In this document: positions 25,789 to 34,883 of the stretch, piece after piece
Numbering within the stretch: position 1 is the stretch's first letter
Layout: each line of letters begins with the position of its first letter
NCBI GenBank assembly: GCA_963707555.1
Contig: CAVPQM010000021.1
Span: forward strand, 186,001-250,000
DNA: 64,000 nt
Direction: 5' to 3'
Origin: JAFAFN01 sp963707555
Lineage (GTDB): Bacteria > Actinomycetota > Acidimicrobiia > Acidimicrobiales > Microtrichaceae
Made by a program: the position numbers and the translations under genes
The notes under the pieces: generated by a model
Seen by the model: only the letters and a program-made list of their open reading frames with translations
Told to the model about the DNA's origin: nothing
Databases searched by the model: none

Positions 25789-26865
25789 GTGAGCACCGTC
25801 GACCGGGTCGACGCAACACCCGCGACGACCGCACCCGAGCGTCCGCAGCGGCGCGGCTGGCTGCACGGCGGGTGGAGCCGCGCCGGGGGTCTGCTCGCCA
25901 TGATCGGACTCGTCGTGCTCGCGGCCCTGGCGTCGATCGCGATCGGCACGAAGTCGATCTCTCCCTCGGTGTCGCTCGACGCGCTGCTCTCCTTCGACGG
26001 TTCGATCGACGACCACCTGATCATCCGCGAGCTGCGCATCCCGCGGACCGTGCTCGGCCTGATGGTCGGCGCGGCGCTCGGCCTGGCCGGCGCGGTCATG
26101 CAGGGCGTCACCCGCAACCCGCTCGCCGACCCCGGCCTGCTCGGCGTGAACTCCGGCGCGGCGCTCGGCGTGGTCACCGGCATCTTCCTCTTCGACGTCT
26201 CGTCGCTGTTCGGCAACCTCTGGTTCGCGTTCGCCGGCGCAGCGGTCGCGGGCATCGCCGTCTACGTGCTCGGCGCCATGGGTCGCGGCGGCGCGACGCC
26301 CGTGAAGCTCGCGATCGCCGGTGCGGCGCTCGCCGCGCTGCTCGGGTCCTTCACCGCCGCGTTCCTGCTGCTCGACTCGGCCACGCTCGACCAGTATCGG
26401 TTCTGGGCGGTCGGGTCGACCGCCGGCCGTGACCTGGCGGTCGCAGGTCAGGTCCTCCCGTTCATCCTCGTCGGGTCCGTCCTGGCCATCGGATCGGCGA
26501 ACTCGCTCAACGGACTGGCGCTCGGCGAGGACGTGTCCCGGTCCCTCGGCCAGCGCGTCGGCTGGGTCCGCGCCGCGTCCGCGGCGTCGGTGGTGCTGCT
26601 CTGCGGCGCAGCGACCGCGGCGGTCGGTCCGATCGCGTTCGTCGGGCTCACCGTGCCCCACGTCGCCCGGGCGGTCACCGGACCCGACCACCGTTGGCTG
26701 CTGCCGTTCTCGATGTGCATGGGGTCGATCCTGCTGCTGGTCGCCGACGTCGTCGGCCGGGTGGTCGCCCGGCCCGGCGAGCTCGAGGTCGGCATCGTGA
26801 CCGCGTTCGTCGGTGCGCCGGTGTTCATCGCGTTCGTCCGCCGCCGCAAGATCGCCGAGCTCTGA
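25789..26865 (+). CDS. FecCD-family iron-chelate ABC permease, subunit 1
   Basis: A 358-residue membrane protein with about ten helices and FecCD hallmarks: LRIPRTVLGLMVGAALGLAG, MQGVTRNPLADPGLLGVNSGAALG, AAVGPIAFVGLTVPHVAR and the C-terminal GELEVGIVTAFVGAPVFI. It forms half of the import channel for ferric siderophores. The GTG at 25789 is taken as start; an in-frame ATG at 25720 would add 23 residues. It is directly followed by the second permease and the ATPase. No binding protein is adjacent. Confidence 0.9.
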   Translation: MSTVDRVDATPATTAPERPQRRGWLHGGWSRAGGLLAMIGLVVLAALASIAIGTKSISPSVSLDALLSFDGSIDDHLIIRELRIPRTVLGLMVGAALGLAGAVMQGVTRNPLADPGLLGVNSGAALGVVTGIFLFDVSSLFGNLWFAFAGAAVAGIAVYVLGAMGRGGATPVKLAIAGAALAALLGSFTAAFLLLDSATLDQYRFWAVGSTAGRDLAVAGQVLPFILVGSVLAIGSANSLNGLALGEDVSRSLGQRVGWVRAASAASVVLLCGAATAAVGPIAFVGLTVPHVARAVTGPDHRWLLPFSMCMGSILLLVADVVGRVVARPGELEVGIVTAFVGAPVFIAFVRRRKIAEL

Positions 26866-26866
26866 G

Positions 26867-27982
26867 ATGGCCGTCGTGACCTCGACCCGATCGGCGTTCG
26901 CCGCTCGACCGACTGCGCTCGTTGCGCCGTCATCTCCAGGCCGGCGCGTCGCTGGGCCTTCGGCTGGGCCCGCTCTCGACCAGGGTCGACGTCCGGGCGG
27001 TCGGCGTCTCGAGTCGTGCTGCTCGCGGTCGTCGTCGTCGGTCTGGCCTGGAGCGTCAGCGTGGGCGACTTCCCGATCCCGCTGGGCGACGTCGTGAAGG
27101 AGCTGACCGGCATCGGCGGCAGCACCGACAGCGAGTTCATCATCCGCGGACTGCGGCTCCCGCGGTCGCTGACGGCGGTGCTCGTGGGCGCCGCCTTCGG
27201 CATCTCCGGTCAGATCTTCCAGCGGATGGTGCACAACCCGCTGGCCAGCCCCGACATCCTCGGCGTGTCCTCCGGCGCAGCGGTCATGGCGGTCTTCGCG
27301 ATCGTCACCTGGACGGCACCCAGTTCGGTGGTCACCCTCTGGGCGCTCGGTGGTGCGGTCGCCGCGGTCGCCGCGATCTACCTGCTGGCCATCAAGCAGG
27401 GCCTGTCCAGCTACCGACTGGTGCTCGTCGGCATCGGCATCACGGCGATGCTCGACGCCGTCGTCGCCTACCTGCTGACCCGGGCGAAGCTGTTCGACGC
27501 CCAGCGCGCCACGGTCTGGCTGACCGGCAGCATCAACGGACGCGGCTGGGAGTACGTCCGGCCGCTCACGATCGCACTCGTCGTGCTCGTCCCGCTCGCG
27601 CTGATCAGCGCCCGGGGGCTCAAGGTGCTCGAGCTCGGCGACGACGCCGCGACGGGCCTCGGCGTCGGGGTCCGTCGCTCGAAGCTCGGGCTGTCGCTCG
27701 CCGCTGCGGGGCTCGCCGCGGTCGCGCACCGCGGCGGCCGGCCCGGTCGGGTTCGTGGCGCTGGTGGCGCCGCAGATCGCGCGCCGCCTCATCGGCGGGC
27801 GCTCGCTCGGCCTGATCCCGGCGGGGCTGATCGGCGCCGCGATCATGATCTTCGCCGACACGCTCGCCCGCCGGGCGTTCGCGCCCATCGAACTGCCCGT
27901 CGGTGTCGTCACCGCCATCGTCGGCGCGCCCTACCTGCTGTGGCTGCTCGCCCGGGCCAACAAGATCGGAAGTGGTGGTTGA
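26867..27982 (+). CDS. FecCD-family iron-chelate ABC permease, subunit 2 (three frameshifts)
   Basis: The second permease half. Its N-terminus (MAVVTSTRSAFAARPTALV), middle and C-terminus lie in different frames, split by single extra bases near 26920, 27012 and 27726. Reassembled, it has LRLPRSLTAVLVGAAFGISG, FQRMVHNPLASPDILGVSSG, GPVGFVALVAPQIARRL and ELPVGVVTAIVGAPYLLWLL, in normal FecCD order and length (~370). It starts 1 nt after the first permease stop and ends 1 nt before the ATPase start. Unless the shifts are sequence errors, the transporter is dead. Confidence 0.85.
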
Positions 27983-27983
27983 C

Positions 27984-28851
27984 ATGGCCGAGCTACTCGA
28001 CGACGGCGAGGTGACGGCGGCGGCGACGACTGCGGAGGCACCCGCCGACGCCCCGGCGCCACGCCTGGTGGCCGAGCACGTGCGACTGGCCTACGACGAC
28101 CGGATCATCGTCGAGGACCTGTCGGTCGAGATCCCGACCGGACAGGTCACGGTGATCGTCGGGGCCAACGCGTGCGGCAAGTCGACGCTGCTGCGGGCGC
28201 TGGCGCGGCTGTTGACGCCCCGCGCGGGCACGGTCCTGCTCGACGGCGAGGCGATCCGTTCGACGCCGACGCGGGACGTCGCGCAGAAGCTCGGCATCCT
28301 GCCCCAGCAGCCGATCTCACCCGACGGCATCGTCGTGTCGGACCTCGTGGCCCGCGGCCGCCACCCGCACCAGCGCTGGTTCCGGCAGTGGTCGACCGAG
28401 GACCAGGAGGCCGTCGACCGGGCCCTCGCCGACACCAGGACCGCGGAGCTGGCCGACCGCTCGGTGGACGAGCTCTCGGGCGGGCAGCGCCAGCGGGTGT
28501 GGATCGCGATGGCGCTCGCCCAGGGCACCGACATCCTGCTGCTCGACGAGCCGACGACGTTCCTCGACCTGGCCCACCAGGTCGAGGTGTTGGACCTGCT
28601 CGCCGAGCTCAACGTCGAGCGAGGGCCGCACGATCGTGTGCGTGCTGCACGACCTGAACCTGGCGAGCCGCTACGCGCATCACCTGGTCGCCATGCGCGA
28701 CGGCGAGATCGTCGCGCAGGGCGCACCGGCGGAGATCGTCACCGAGGCGACCGTGCGAGAGGTGTTCGGGCTGGAGTCGCGGATCATCACCGACCCCGTC
28801 GCCGGCTCCCCGATGGTCGTCCCGATCGGCCGCGTGCACCGACCCGACTGA
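27984..28851 (+). CDS. Iron-chelate ABC transporter ATP-binding protein (FecE/FepC type, one frameshift)
   Basis: Walker A is seen as VGANACGKST, the Q-loop region as LGILPQQP, the signature as ELSGGQRQRVWIAMALAQ and Walker B as ILLLDEPTTFLDL. The H-loop follows in VCVLHDLNLA after one extra base near 28620 is removed. The reconstructed length is about 288 residues. The protein would power the permease pair upstream. An N-terminal Ala/Thr-rich extension of ~25 residues precedes the nucleotide-binding domain. It ends the iron operon. Confidence 0.9.
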
Positions 28852-28931
28852 GTCGACCGCCGACCTCGGCCCAGGGGCGGGAGCAGGGGAGCCATCGCCG
28901 GGCGGCGTGTCGAACATGCCGTTGATGGTGC

Positions 28932-28960
28932 TTGCCCACCCCCTGCTAATGGCCTACATT
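28932..28960 (+). promoter_or_regulatory. Sigma-70-type promoter of the luciferase-like oxidoreductase gene
   Basis: TTGCCC at 28932-28937 and TACATT at 28955-28960 are separated by exactly 17 bp. The -10 element abuts the palindrome at 28960-28973. Confidence 0.6.
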
Positions 28961-28973
28961 AGAACGTGTTCTA
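28960..28973. promoter_or_regulatory. TetR-type operator matching the KstR consensus
   Basis: TAGAACGTGTTCTA is a perfect inverted repeat (TAGAAC/GTTCTA around GT). It fits TnnAACnnGTTnnA, the known mycobacterial KstR site. It covers the transcription start region, so binding would repress. Confidence 0.65.
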
Positions 28974-28998
28974 GTTTCTCGACCTGAAGGTGGTTGGC

Positions 28999-30207
28999 AT
29001 GGAGTTCGGACTCTTCTTCAACGGATACCTGCCCGGGCCCGCGGCGCACGACGCTGCGTCCGAGCACGAGATGATCCGACGGGAGATGGACTACGCCATC
29101 CACGCGGACGGCTTCCACTGGAAGTACGTCTGGTTCGGCGAGCACCACGCGCTCACCGAGTACTCGCACATGTCCGCACCCGAGGTCGTCTTCGGCTACG
29201 TCGCCGCCAAGACCGACCGCATCCACATGGGCTCGGCGATCATGAACCTGTCGCGGCCGGTCAACCACCCGGTCCGCAACGCCGAGCGGGTGGCCATGCT
29301 CGACCACGTCACCGAGGGACGCTACGAGTGGGGCACCGGGCGAGGCGCCGGCTCCCACGAGATGGCGACGTTCGACCTGCTGACCTCCGAGACCAAGGCG
29401 ATGTGGGACGAGGCCGCACCCGAGATCCTGCGCATGTGGGAGCAGCGGGATTACACCTTCGACGGCGAGTTCTTCAAGGTCGAGACGCCCCACAACATCC
29501 TGCCGAAGCCCTACGGCACGGGTCACCCGCCGCTGTGGGTCGGCTGCGGCAACCCGGGCACGTTCACCAAGGCGGGCGAGCTCGGCATCGGCGCCATCGC
29601 GTTCAACTTCGAGCCGATCTACAACCTGAAGGGTCGCATCGAGGCCTACAAGGAGGGCATCGCGAACTGCGTGCAGCCCCTGGGTCAGTTCATGAACGAC
29701 AACGTCATGATGACCAACGCGGTGATCTGCCTGGCCGACCGGACCCGTGCCCGTGAGATCGCCATGTCGGCGGGTCGCGGCTACCTGAACACGATGGTCA
29801 ACATGTACCACGACACGATGCCGCCCCAGAAGGGTGCCGTGAAGTGGCCGGGTGCGCCGTTCCAGATCCCGGATGAGGCGACCCTGGACCATCTGATCGA
29901 GGCGGGGTACCTGCTCTGCGGCAACCCCGACGAGGTCAACGAGCAGATCACGAAGTACCAGGAGGTCGGCTGCGACCAGCTGGTCTTCGGCATCCCGAAC
30001 GAGGGCTTCGAGCACGAAGAGGTGCTCGAGATGATCGAGCTGTTCGGCGACAAGGTCATCCCGAACTTCGACCCCGATCCGGTGCACTCGACCACCCGCT
30101 ACCGCGAGCAGGCAGAGCGTCGCCACCCGGACTTCGCCCACCCGCTGCCCGAAGGCCTCGACGTGACGGTCATCCCGACCAACGCGCTGCTGCCGCTGGC
30201 GGACTGA
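28999..30207 (+). CDS. Luciferase-like (LLM class) flavin-dependent monooxygenase
   Basis: A 402-residue TIM-barrel enzyme with bacterial-luciferase-family landmarks: MEFGLFFNGYLPG, YVWFGEHHALTEYSHMSAP, VNHPVRNAERVAMLDHVTEG, YEWGTGRGAGSHE and the late AGYLLCGNPDEVNEQ. Such enzymes use FMNH2 or F420H2. The choice of flavin and the substrate are not readable here. AAGGTGG lies upstream of the ATG at 28999. A clear promoter with an overlapping KstR-like operator controls it, and a TetR gene follows 44 bp downstream. Lipid or steroid catabolism is suggested by the operator only. Confidence 0.9.
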   Translation: MEFGLFFNGYLPGPAAHDAASEHEMIRREMDYAIHADGFHWKYVWFGEHHALTEYSHMSAPEVVFGYVAAKTDRIHMGSAIMNLSRPVNHPVRNAERVAMLDHVTEGRYEWGTGRGAGSHEMATFDLLTSETKAMWDEAAPEILRMWEQRDYTFDGEFFKVETPHNILPKPYGTGHPPLWVGCGNPGTFTKAGELGIGAIAFNFEPIYNLKGRIEAYKEGIANCVQPLGQFMNDNVMMTNAVICLADRTRAREIAMSAGRGYLNTMVNMYHDTMPPQKGAVKWPGAPFQIPDEATLDHLIEAGYLLCGNPDEVNEQITKYQEVGCDQLVFGIPNEGFEHEEVLEMIELFGDKVIPNFDPDPVHSTTRYREQAERRHPDFAHPLPEGLDVTVIPTNALLPLAD

Positions 30208-30251
30208 GCGCTGCTCCACCACAGCACCTCGCAACGACACACGGTGGCGTC

Positions 30252-30839
30252 GTGACCACCCGCGACCGACTGCTCGACGAGGCGGAGTTCCTCTTCGCCC
30301 GCAGCAGCGTCGCGGGGGTCACGTCCCGCCAGATCACCGAGGCCGCCGAGCAGCGGAACACCTCGGCGATCAGCTACCACTTCGGTTCGCGCGAGGGACT
30401 GCTGCTCGAGATCCTCGCCCGACGCGGCGGACCGATCGACGCGGCCCGCGGCCGTCGCCGCGACGCGCTCGGCCCCGACCCGACGACACGCGACCTGGTG
30501 GCGTGCCTGGTCGAGCCGTACTGCGCCGTGCTCGCGACGAGCGAGGGGCGTTCGTACCTGCGCATCGTCGCCCAGCTGCGCGGCAGGTTCGCCGCGTGGA
30601 AGGTCGAGAGCGACACCTCGACCACCGCGCACCTGGCGCGGATCCTCGACGAGGTGGCCGCCGGCTGCGACGCCGGAGCGGACGTCTCCCAGGAGCGGGT
30701 GCTCGCCATGATCATGGTCATCACCGGCACGACCGCCGAACGGGCACGCCGACTCGACGAGGATGCCGAGGTGACCCTGACCCACGACGAGTTCGTCGAC
30801 CACCTCACGGGGATCTGCACGGCGATCATCAGGGGCTGA
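30252..30839 (+). CDS. TetR-family transcriptional regulator
   Basis: A 195-residue protein. The N-terminal helix-turn-helix (TTRDRLLDEAEFLFARSS ... TSRQITEAAEQRNTSAISYHFGSREGLL) is typical of TetR. The C-terminal ligand domain ends in HDEFVDHLTGICTAII, resembling regulators of lipid genes. The start is a GTG at 30252. It lies just behind the luciferase-like gene and is the nearest candidate to bind the 28960 palindrome. Its ligand is unknown; the homology is to TetR in general, not specifically to KstR. Confidence 0.88.
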   Translation: MTTRDRLLDEAEFLFARSSVAGVTSRQITEAAEQRNTSAISYHFGSREGLLLEILARRGGPIDAARGRRRDALGPDPTTRDLVACLVEPYCAVLATSEGRSYLRIVAQLRGRFAAWKVESDTSTTAHLARILDEVAAGCDAGADVSQERVLAMIMVITGTTAERARRLDEDAEVTLTHDEFVDHLTGICTAIIRG

Positions 30840-30906
30840 GCCCGGCTCGGTGCGAGCCGGGTCCGACGATGTCGTTCGTGCGGCCTCCGGAGGACGGCGG
30901 TGGACC

Positions 30907-30912
30907 TACAGT
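30907..30912 (+). promoter_or_regulatory. Probable -10 element for the DNA ligase gene (leaderless)
   Basis: TACAGT ends 6 nt before the GTG at 30919. It fixes the ligase start. Confidence 0.45.
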
Positions 30913-30918
30913 CCGATC

Positions 30919-31869
30919 GTGACCGAGCTGATGAGCGCCGTGTCCGGCGAGCTGCCTCCCGACGACGGGCGATGGGCGTTCGAGCCGAAGTGGGACGGCA
31001 TGCGGGTCTCGGTCCGGCTGGACCACGGCGAGGTCAACGCACGAAGCCGTACCGACAAGGACGTGCTCGTCGCCTTCCCGGAGTTGCTGCCCCTGGCCGG
31101 GATCGCGGACGACGCGGTGCTCGACGGCGAGCTCGTCGCCCCCGACGAGTCGGGGCATGAGAGCTTCGGGCGCCTGCAGCGGCGCTTCGGCATCGGGGAC
31201 CCTCGTCGAGCGGCGCGGTTGGCGATCGAGGTGCCGGTCCGCTGCGTGCTGTTCGACCTGCTGGAGCTCGACGGCCTCGAGGCGTGGCGGCTGCCCTTCG
31301 AGCAACGACGCGGCCCTGCTCGAGGGCCTGGTCGAGCCGGGGCCGACGTGGATGGTCACGCCGTCACAGCGCGGCGGAGGCGCAGCGCTGTTGGAGCTCG
31401 CCCGCGAGCAGGGCCGCGAGGGCATCATGGCCAAGCGGCTCGACGCGCCCGTACCGGCCGGGGCGACGCTCGGACTCGTGGCGCAAGGTGAAGATCCGCC
31501 ACGCCCAGGAGTTCGCGGTGTGCGGATGGACCCACGGCGAGGGGCACCGCTCCAGCGGCGTCGGTTCGCTGGTGCTCGGCTGCCACGGCGAGGACGGCTG
31601 GCGTTGGGTCGGCAACGTCGGCACCGGGCTGACCTCGGCGGACTCCGACCGCTGGCGCGCCGAGCTCGAGGCCGACGAGGTCCAGGAACCTCCCTTCGAG
31701 GTGTCACGTGCTCGCAACGCAGCGTTGCGGACCGCTCGTTGGGTCGTGCCGAGCGTCGTCGTGCAGGTCGCGCTACGCGGAGTGGACCAGCGACGGTCGG
31801 CTCCGTCAGCCGTCGCTGCTCGGCCGGCGACCCGACGTCGACGCGACGACGGTGCGCTGCGAGGAGTGA
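30919..31869 (+). CDS. ATP-dependent DNA ligase, LigC-like (three frameshifts)
   Basis: Starts with VTELMSAVSGELPPDDG and has the adenylation motif with the nucleotidyl lysine in FEPKWDGMRV at about residue 25. Motif III is near VRCVLFDLLELDGLEA, and EGIMAKRLDAPV is motif IV. The OB-fold part has the motif V lysines in WRKVKIRHAQEFAV. Single extra bases near 31320, 31480 and 31775 split the gene; removing them gives a compact ~315-residue ligase ending TTVRCEE. LigC-type enzymes seal nicks and can assist Ku-dependent repair. It converges on the acyl-CoA dehydrogenase with 1 bp between the stops. Confidence 0.85.
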
Positions 31870-31870
31870 C

Positions 31871-33540
31871 TCAGATCGTCGGGCGGTGTCGGGCGACGAT
31901 CGCAGTGGTGTCGACTCCGGACGGCAGCGTGCCGAACACCGCGGCGCCAGCCGCTGCACCGTCGAACCGCGAGGCGCAGAACGCGTCGGCGACGGCGACG
32001 GGCGAGTGCTGCAGCACCAGCGAGCCCTGGAACAGCAGCGCCATCGACTCGACCAGGCGCCGTGCCCGGTGCTCGATCGCGTCGAGGTCGGTCAGCTCCC
32101 GGTCGAAGCGGTCGAGGGCGTCGTCGTAGCGGCGGTCGACACCGCGGGCGAGCTCGAGCTCGCTGCGGAACGCGTCGATGCGACGCCGGTTCGCGGCCCA
32201 TCGCCCGCAGCACGTCGAGGCAGATGACGTTGCCCGAACCCTCCCAGATGCCGTTGACGGGGCTCTGGCGGAACAGCCGGGGCATGTCGGACTCCTCGAC
32301 GTAACCGACGCCGCCGAAGCACTCGAGGGACTCGACCGCGTGCTGTGGTGCACGCTTGCACGTCCAGTACTTGACCACCGGTGCCCAGCCAGACGTGCGA
32401 GCAGCTGCTCGTGATGGTCGTCCGGACGGTCGAACGTGGCGGCGAGCCGCATGGCCGCGAGGGTCGCGGCCTCGGACTCGACGCACAGATCGGCGAGCAC
32501 GTTCGCCATGAGCGGCTGCTCGTCGAGCGGCGCGTCGAACGCCCGGCGATGGTGCGTGTGCCAGGTCGCCTGCGCGACACCGCTGCGCATGATCGACGTC
32601 GGAGCCGAGCACGCAGTCGAGACGCGTGTGGTTGACCATCTCGATGATGGTGCGCACGCCACGCCCTTCCTCGCCGACCATGACGCGCCCACGTGTCGAG
32701 CATCTCGATCTCGCTCGACGCGTTCGAGCGGTCGCCGAGCTTGTCCTTCAGCCGCTGGATGCGGATCGGGTTGCGCGTGCCGTCGGGGCACCACCGGGGC
32801 ATCCAGAAGCAGCTGAGCCCGCCCGGAGCCTGCGCGAGGGTCAGGAATCCGTCGGACATCGGTGCCGAGCAGAACCACTTGTGACCGGTGAGGCGGTACT
32901 CACCGGCAGGTCCACCTGCGCCGATGGGCGTGGCGCTGGTGCGGTTCGAACGGACATCGGAGCCACCCTGCTTCTCGGTCATCGCCATGCCGAAGGTGAT
33001 GCCCGGCTTCTCGGAGCCGGGCACGTTGCGAGGGTCGTAGCCGGCGCTCGTCAGCAGCGGTTCGAGCACCTCGGCGACCGACGGCTCGTGTCGCAGCGCC
33101 GGCACCGCCGAGTAGGTCATCGAGATCGGACAGGTGTGGCCCGCGTCGCCCTGGTACCACGTGGTGAACGCCGCGGCCCGACGGGTGTGGGCGTAGGGCT
33201 CCGGATCGGCCCACGGCGCGGCGTGCAGCCCCTGCTCGACCGCCGCGGTCATCAGCTCGTGGTAGGCCGGGTGGTAGTCGACGACGTCGATCCGGTTGCC
33301 GTAGCGATCATGGGTGCGCAGCTGCGGCGGGTTGGCGTTCGCGGTTCGGGCCCACTCGAGCACCTGCTCCGAGCCGGTCCGTCGGCCCACCGCGGAGAGG
33401 GCGCTGTCCGGGCCGATGGCGTGGGCGCCGCAGATCCGTTCGACCGCGTCGACCAGCGGCAGGTTCGTCGAGAAGGCGTCGTACCCCACGAGCGGCGGGG
33501 GTTGGTTGGTGACCTCGTGCGTGTCGAACCAGCTGGTCAT
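31871..33540 (-). CDS. Acyl-CoA dehydrogenase, AidB/isovaleryl-type (multiple frameshifts)
   Basis: From MTSWFDTHEVTNQPPPL the enzyme runs through GITFGMAMTEKQGGSDVRSN (FAD/substrate loop) and YRLTGHKWFCSAPMSD. The C-terminal helical half follows (MVGEEGRGVRTIIEMVNHTR, WTCKRAPQHAVESLECFGG, VEESDMPRLFRQSPVNGIWE). Breaks near 32685, 32590, 32385 (two bases) and 32190 are each repaired by removing bases, giving 554 residues. The size and the EKQGGSDVR motif match the AidB-like branch, which oxidises acyl-CoAs or protects DNA. The ATG overlaps the DUF4032 stop (ATGA), an unusual link to the sugar operon. Confidence 0.85.
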
Positions 33541-34844
33541 GGACCGAGCGTAGGTGGGGGCTGATCCGGAGCGCCGTCGTCGGTCGGAGCCGGCACCGCG
33601 GGCAGCGGACCCGTGGGCGCATCGACGAACACCAGACCGGCGGCCGACTCGGTGGGGGTCCGACGGGTCGCCAGCGCGTCGAGCGCCGGGCCGTCGCCGA
33701 CGTCGTAACCGGCGGCCTCGGAGAGCAACCAGCGCACCTCGAGCAGGTCGCAGTAGGCCTGGATCGGGTCGCCGACTCCGCCGAGCGCCTCGTGCGCCCG
33801 GCGTCGGCCGGGTTCGAGCACGTCGTGCAGCCAGAGTCGGGCGGCGTCCTCCTCGGGGATCTCGACGCCGCTCTCCTGTTGCATCGTCGCGTGGAACGAC
33901 CGCAGGTCGTTGAGCAGCACGGTCGCCTGGCCCTCGCTGACCTGCAACCCGGTCAGCGCGGCGAGCCGCTCGGAGTGGAAGCTGCGACCAGCGACGGTGA
34001 GGCTCATGCGCACCTGCTCGCCACGCGGGTCGGTGGCAGCGAAGCGGACCTCGTCGAGTGCGAAGCCGAGCTCGTTGATGCGCCGCAGCCGGGCGTCGAT
34101 CTCGTAGTGGTCCTCGAGCCCGATGATCGGCTCGTCGTGCAGCACCGACCACAGCTGGTCGTAGCGCTCGGCGACGCCACGGGCCTCGTCGATGATCAAG
34201 GGGGTCAGCGACGCCGGCTCACCCCGGCTCGCGGCGACGTCGAGCAGGCCGCCGGCGATGTTCTCGACCATGATCTCGATGTCGTCGCGTCGCTGCCCAT
34301 CGCTCAGCGTGGCGTGCAGCTCGGTGGTCTCGGCATCGACGAGCCAGGCGATCATCGTCTGACCGTCGCGCATGAACAGCGTGTTCGCGAGGGAGCAGTC
34401 GCCCCAGTACACCCCGTTGCGGTGCAGGTCGACGAGCAGCACCGCCATCGCGTCGAAGAGTCGTCCGCGCTGGACCTGCAGGGTCGAGGGGATGTTCATC
34501 AGCATGCGGCGGTACTGCCAGGACCGCTGCAGGTAGCGGGTGAGCAGGATCGCGTCATCGGCTCGTGGCTGCCGCACGACACCTGCGGCGCGCACCGCGG
34601 AGAGCTCCCGCTCCTCGATCGCGCGCAGCATGTCGTACTCGTGGAGCGCGATCGGGCCGGGCAGCGCCTTGAGCGCCCAGAGCGCGCCGTCGGCCTCGAC
34701 GAAGCGGACGACGTGACGACTCGGTCCGACCGGGAGGTCGCGCAGCGCGACCCGGCGGTCGTCCCACTCGTCGAGCGGTGTGTCCCAGGGCAGCGCCAGC
34801 AGCCCCGTCGACGGTTGGCGGAGCCGGACCTCGAGCGTCCCCAT
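33537..34844 (-). CDS. DUF4032 protein with kinase-like (WaaP/Kdo kinase-type) domain
   Basis: A 435-residue cytoplasmic protein. Residues ~60-220 resemble lipopolysaccharide-kinase-like folds (WALKALPGPIALHEYDMLRA, then VYWGDCSLANTLF as catalytic-loop analogue and AWLVDAETTEL as metal-site analogue). The C-terminal DUF4032 region (~240-390) contains LEDHYEIDARLRRINELGFALDEVRF. The family is conserved in actinobacteria, often near sugar transporters, and is functionally uncharacterised. It lies 39 bp after the ABC ATPase gene and overlaps the acyl-CoA dehydrogenase start. Phosphorylation of a sugar or glycan is only a possibility. Confidence 0.78.
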   Translation of the reverse strand: MGTLEVRLRQPSTGLLALPWDTPLDEWDDRRVALRDLPVGPSRHVVRFVEADGALWALKALPGPIALHEYDMLRAIEERELSAVRAAGVVRQPRADDAILLTRYLQRSWQYRRMLMNIPSTLQVQRGRLFDAMAVLLVDLHRNGVYWGDCSLANTLFMRDGQTMIAWLVDAETTELHATLSDGQRRDDIEIMVENIAGGLLDVAASRGEPASLTPLIIDEARGVAERYDQLWSVLHDEPIIGLEDHYEIDARLRRINELGFALDEVRFAATDPRGEQVRMSLTVAGRSFHSERLAALTGLQVSEGQATVLLNDLRSFHATMQQESGVEIPEEDAARLWLHDVLEPGRRRAHEALGGVGDPIQAYCDLLEVRWLLSEAAGYDVGDGPALDALATRRTPTESAAGLVFVDAPTGPLPAVPAPTDDGAPDQPPPTLGP

Positions 34845-34883
34845 GGTGACCTCCCCGGGTCCGCCGACGACCCGCGTCCACCT

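Noticed and set aside
25672..27918. Open frame of ~750 codons antisense to the iron permeases, and similarly one of ~960 codons antisense to GSIII (56212-59094)
   Set aside because: Both are rich in Arg, Asp and Gly with no recognisable domain and mirror conserved genes on the other strand.
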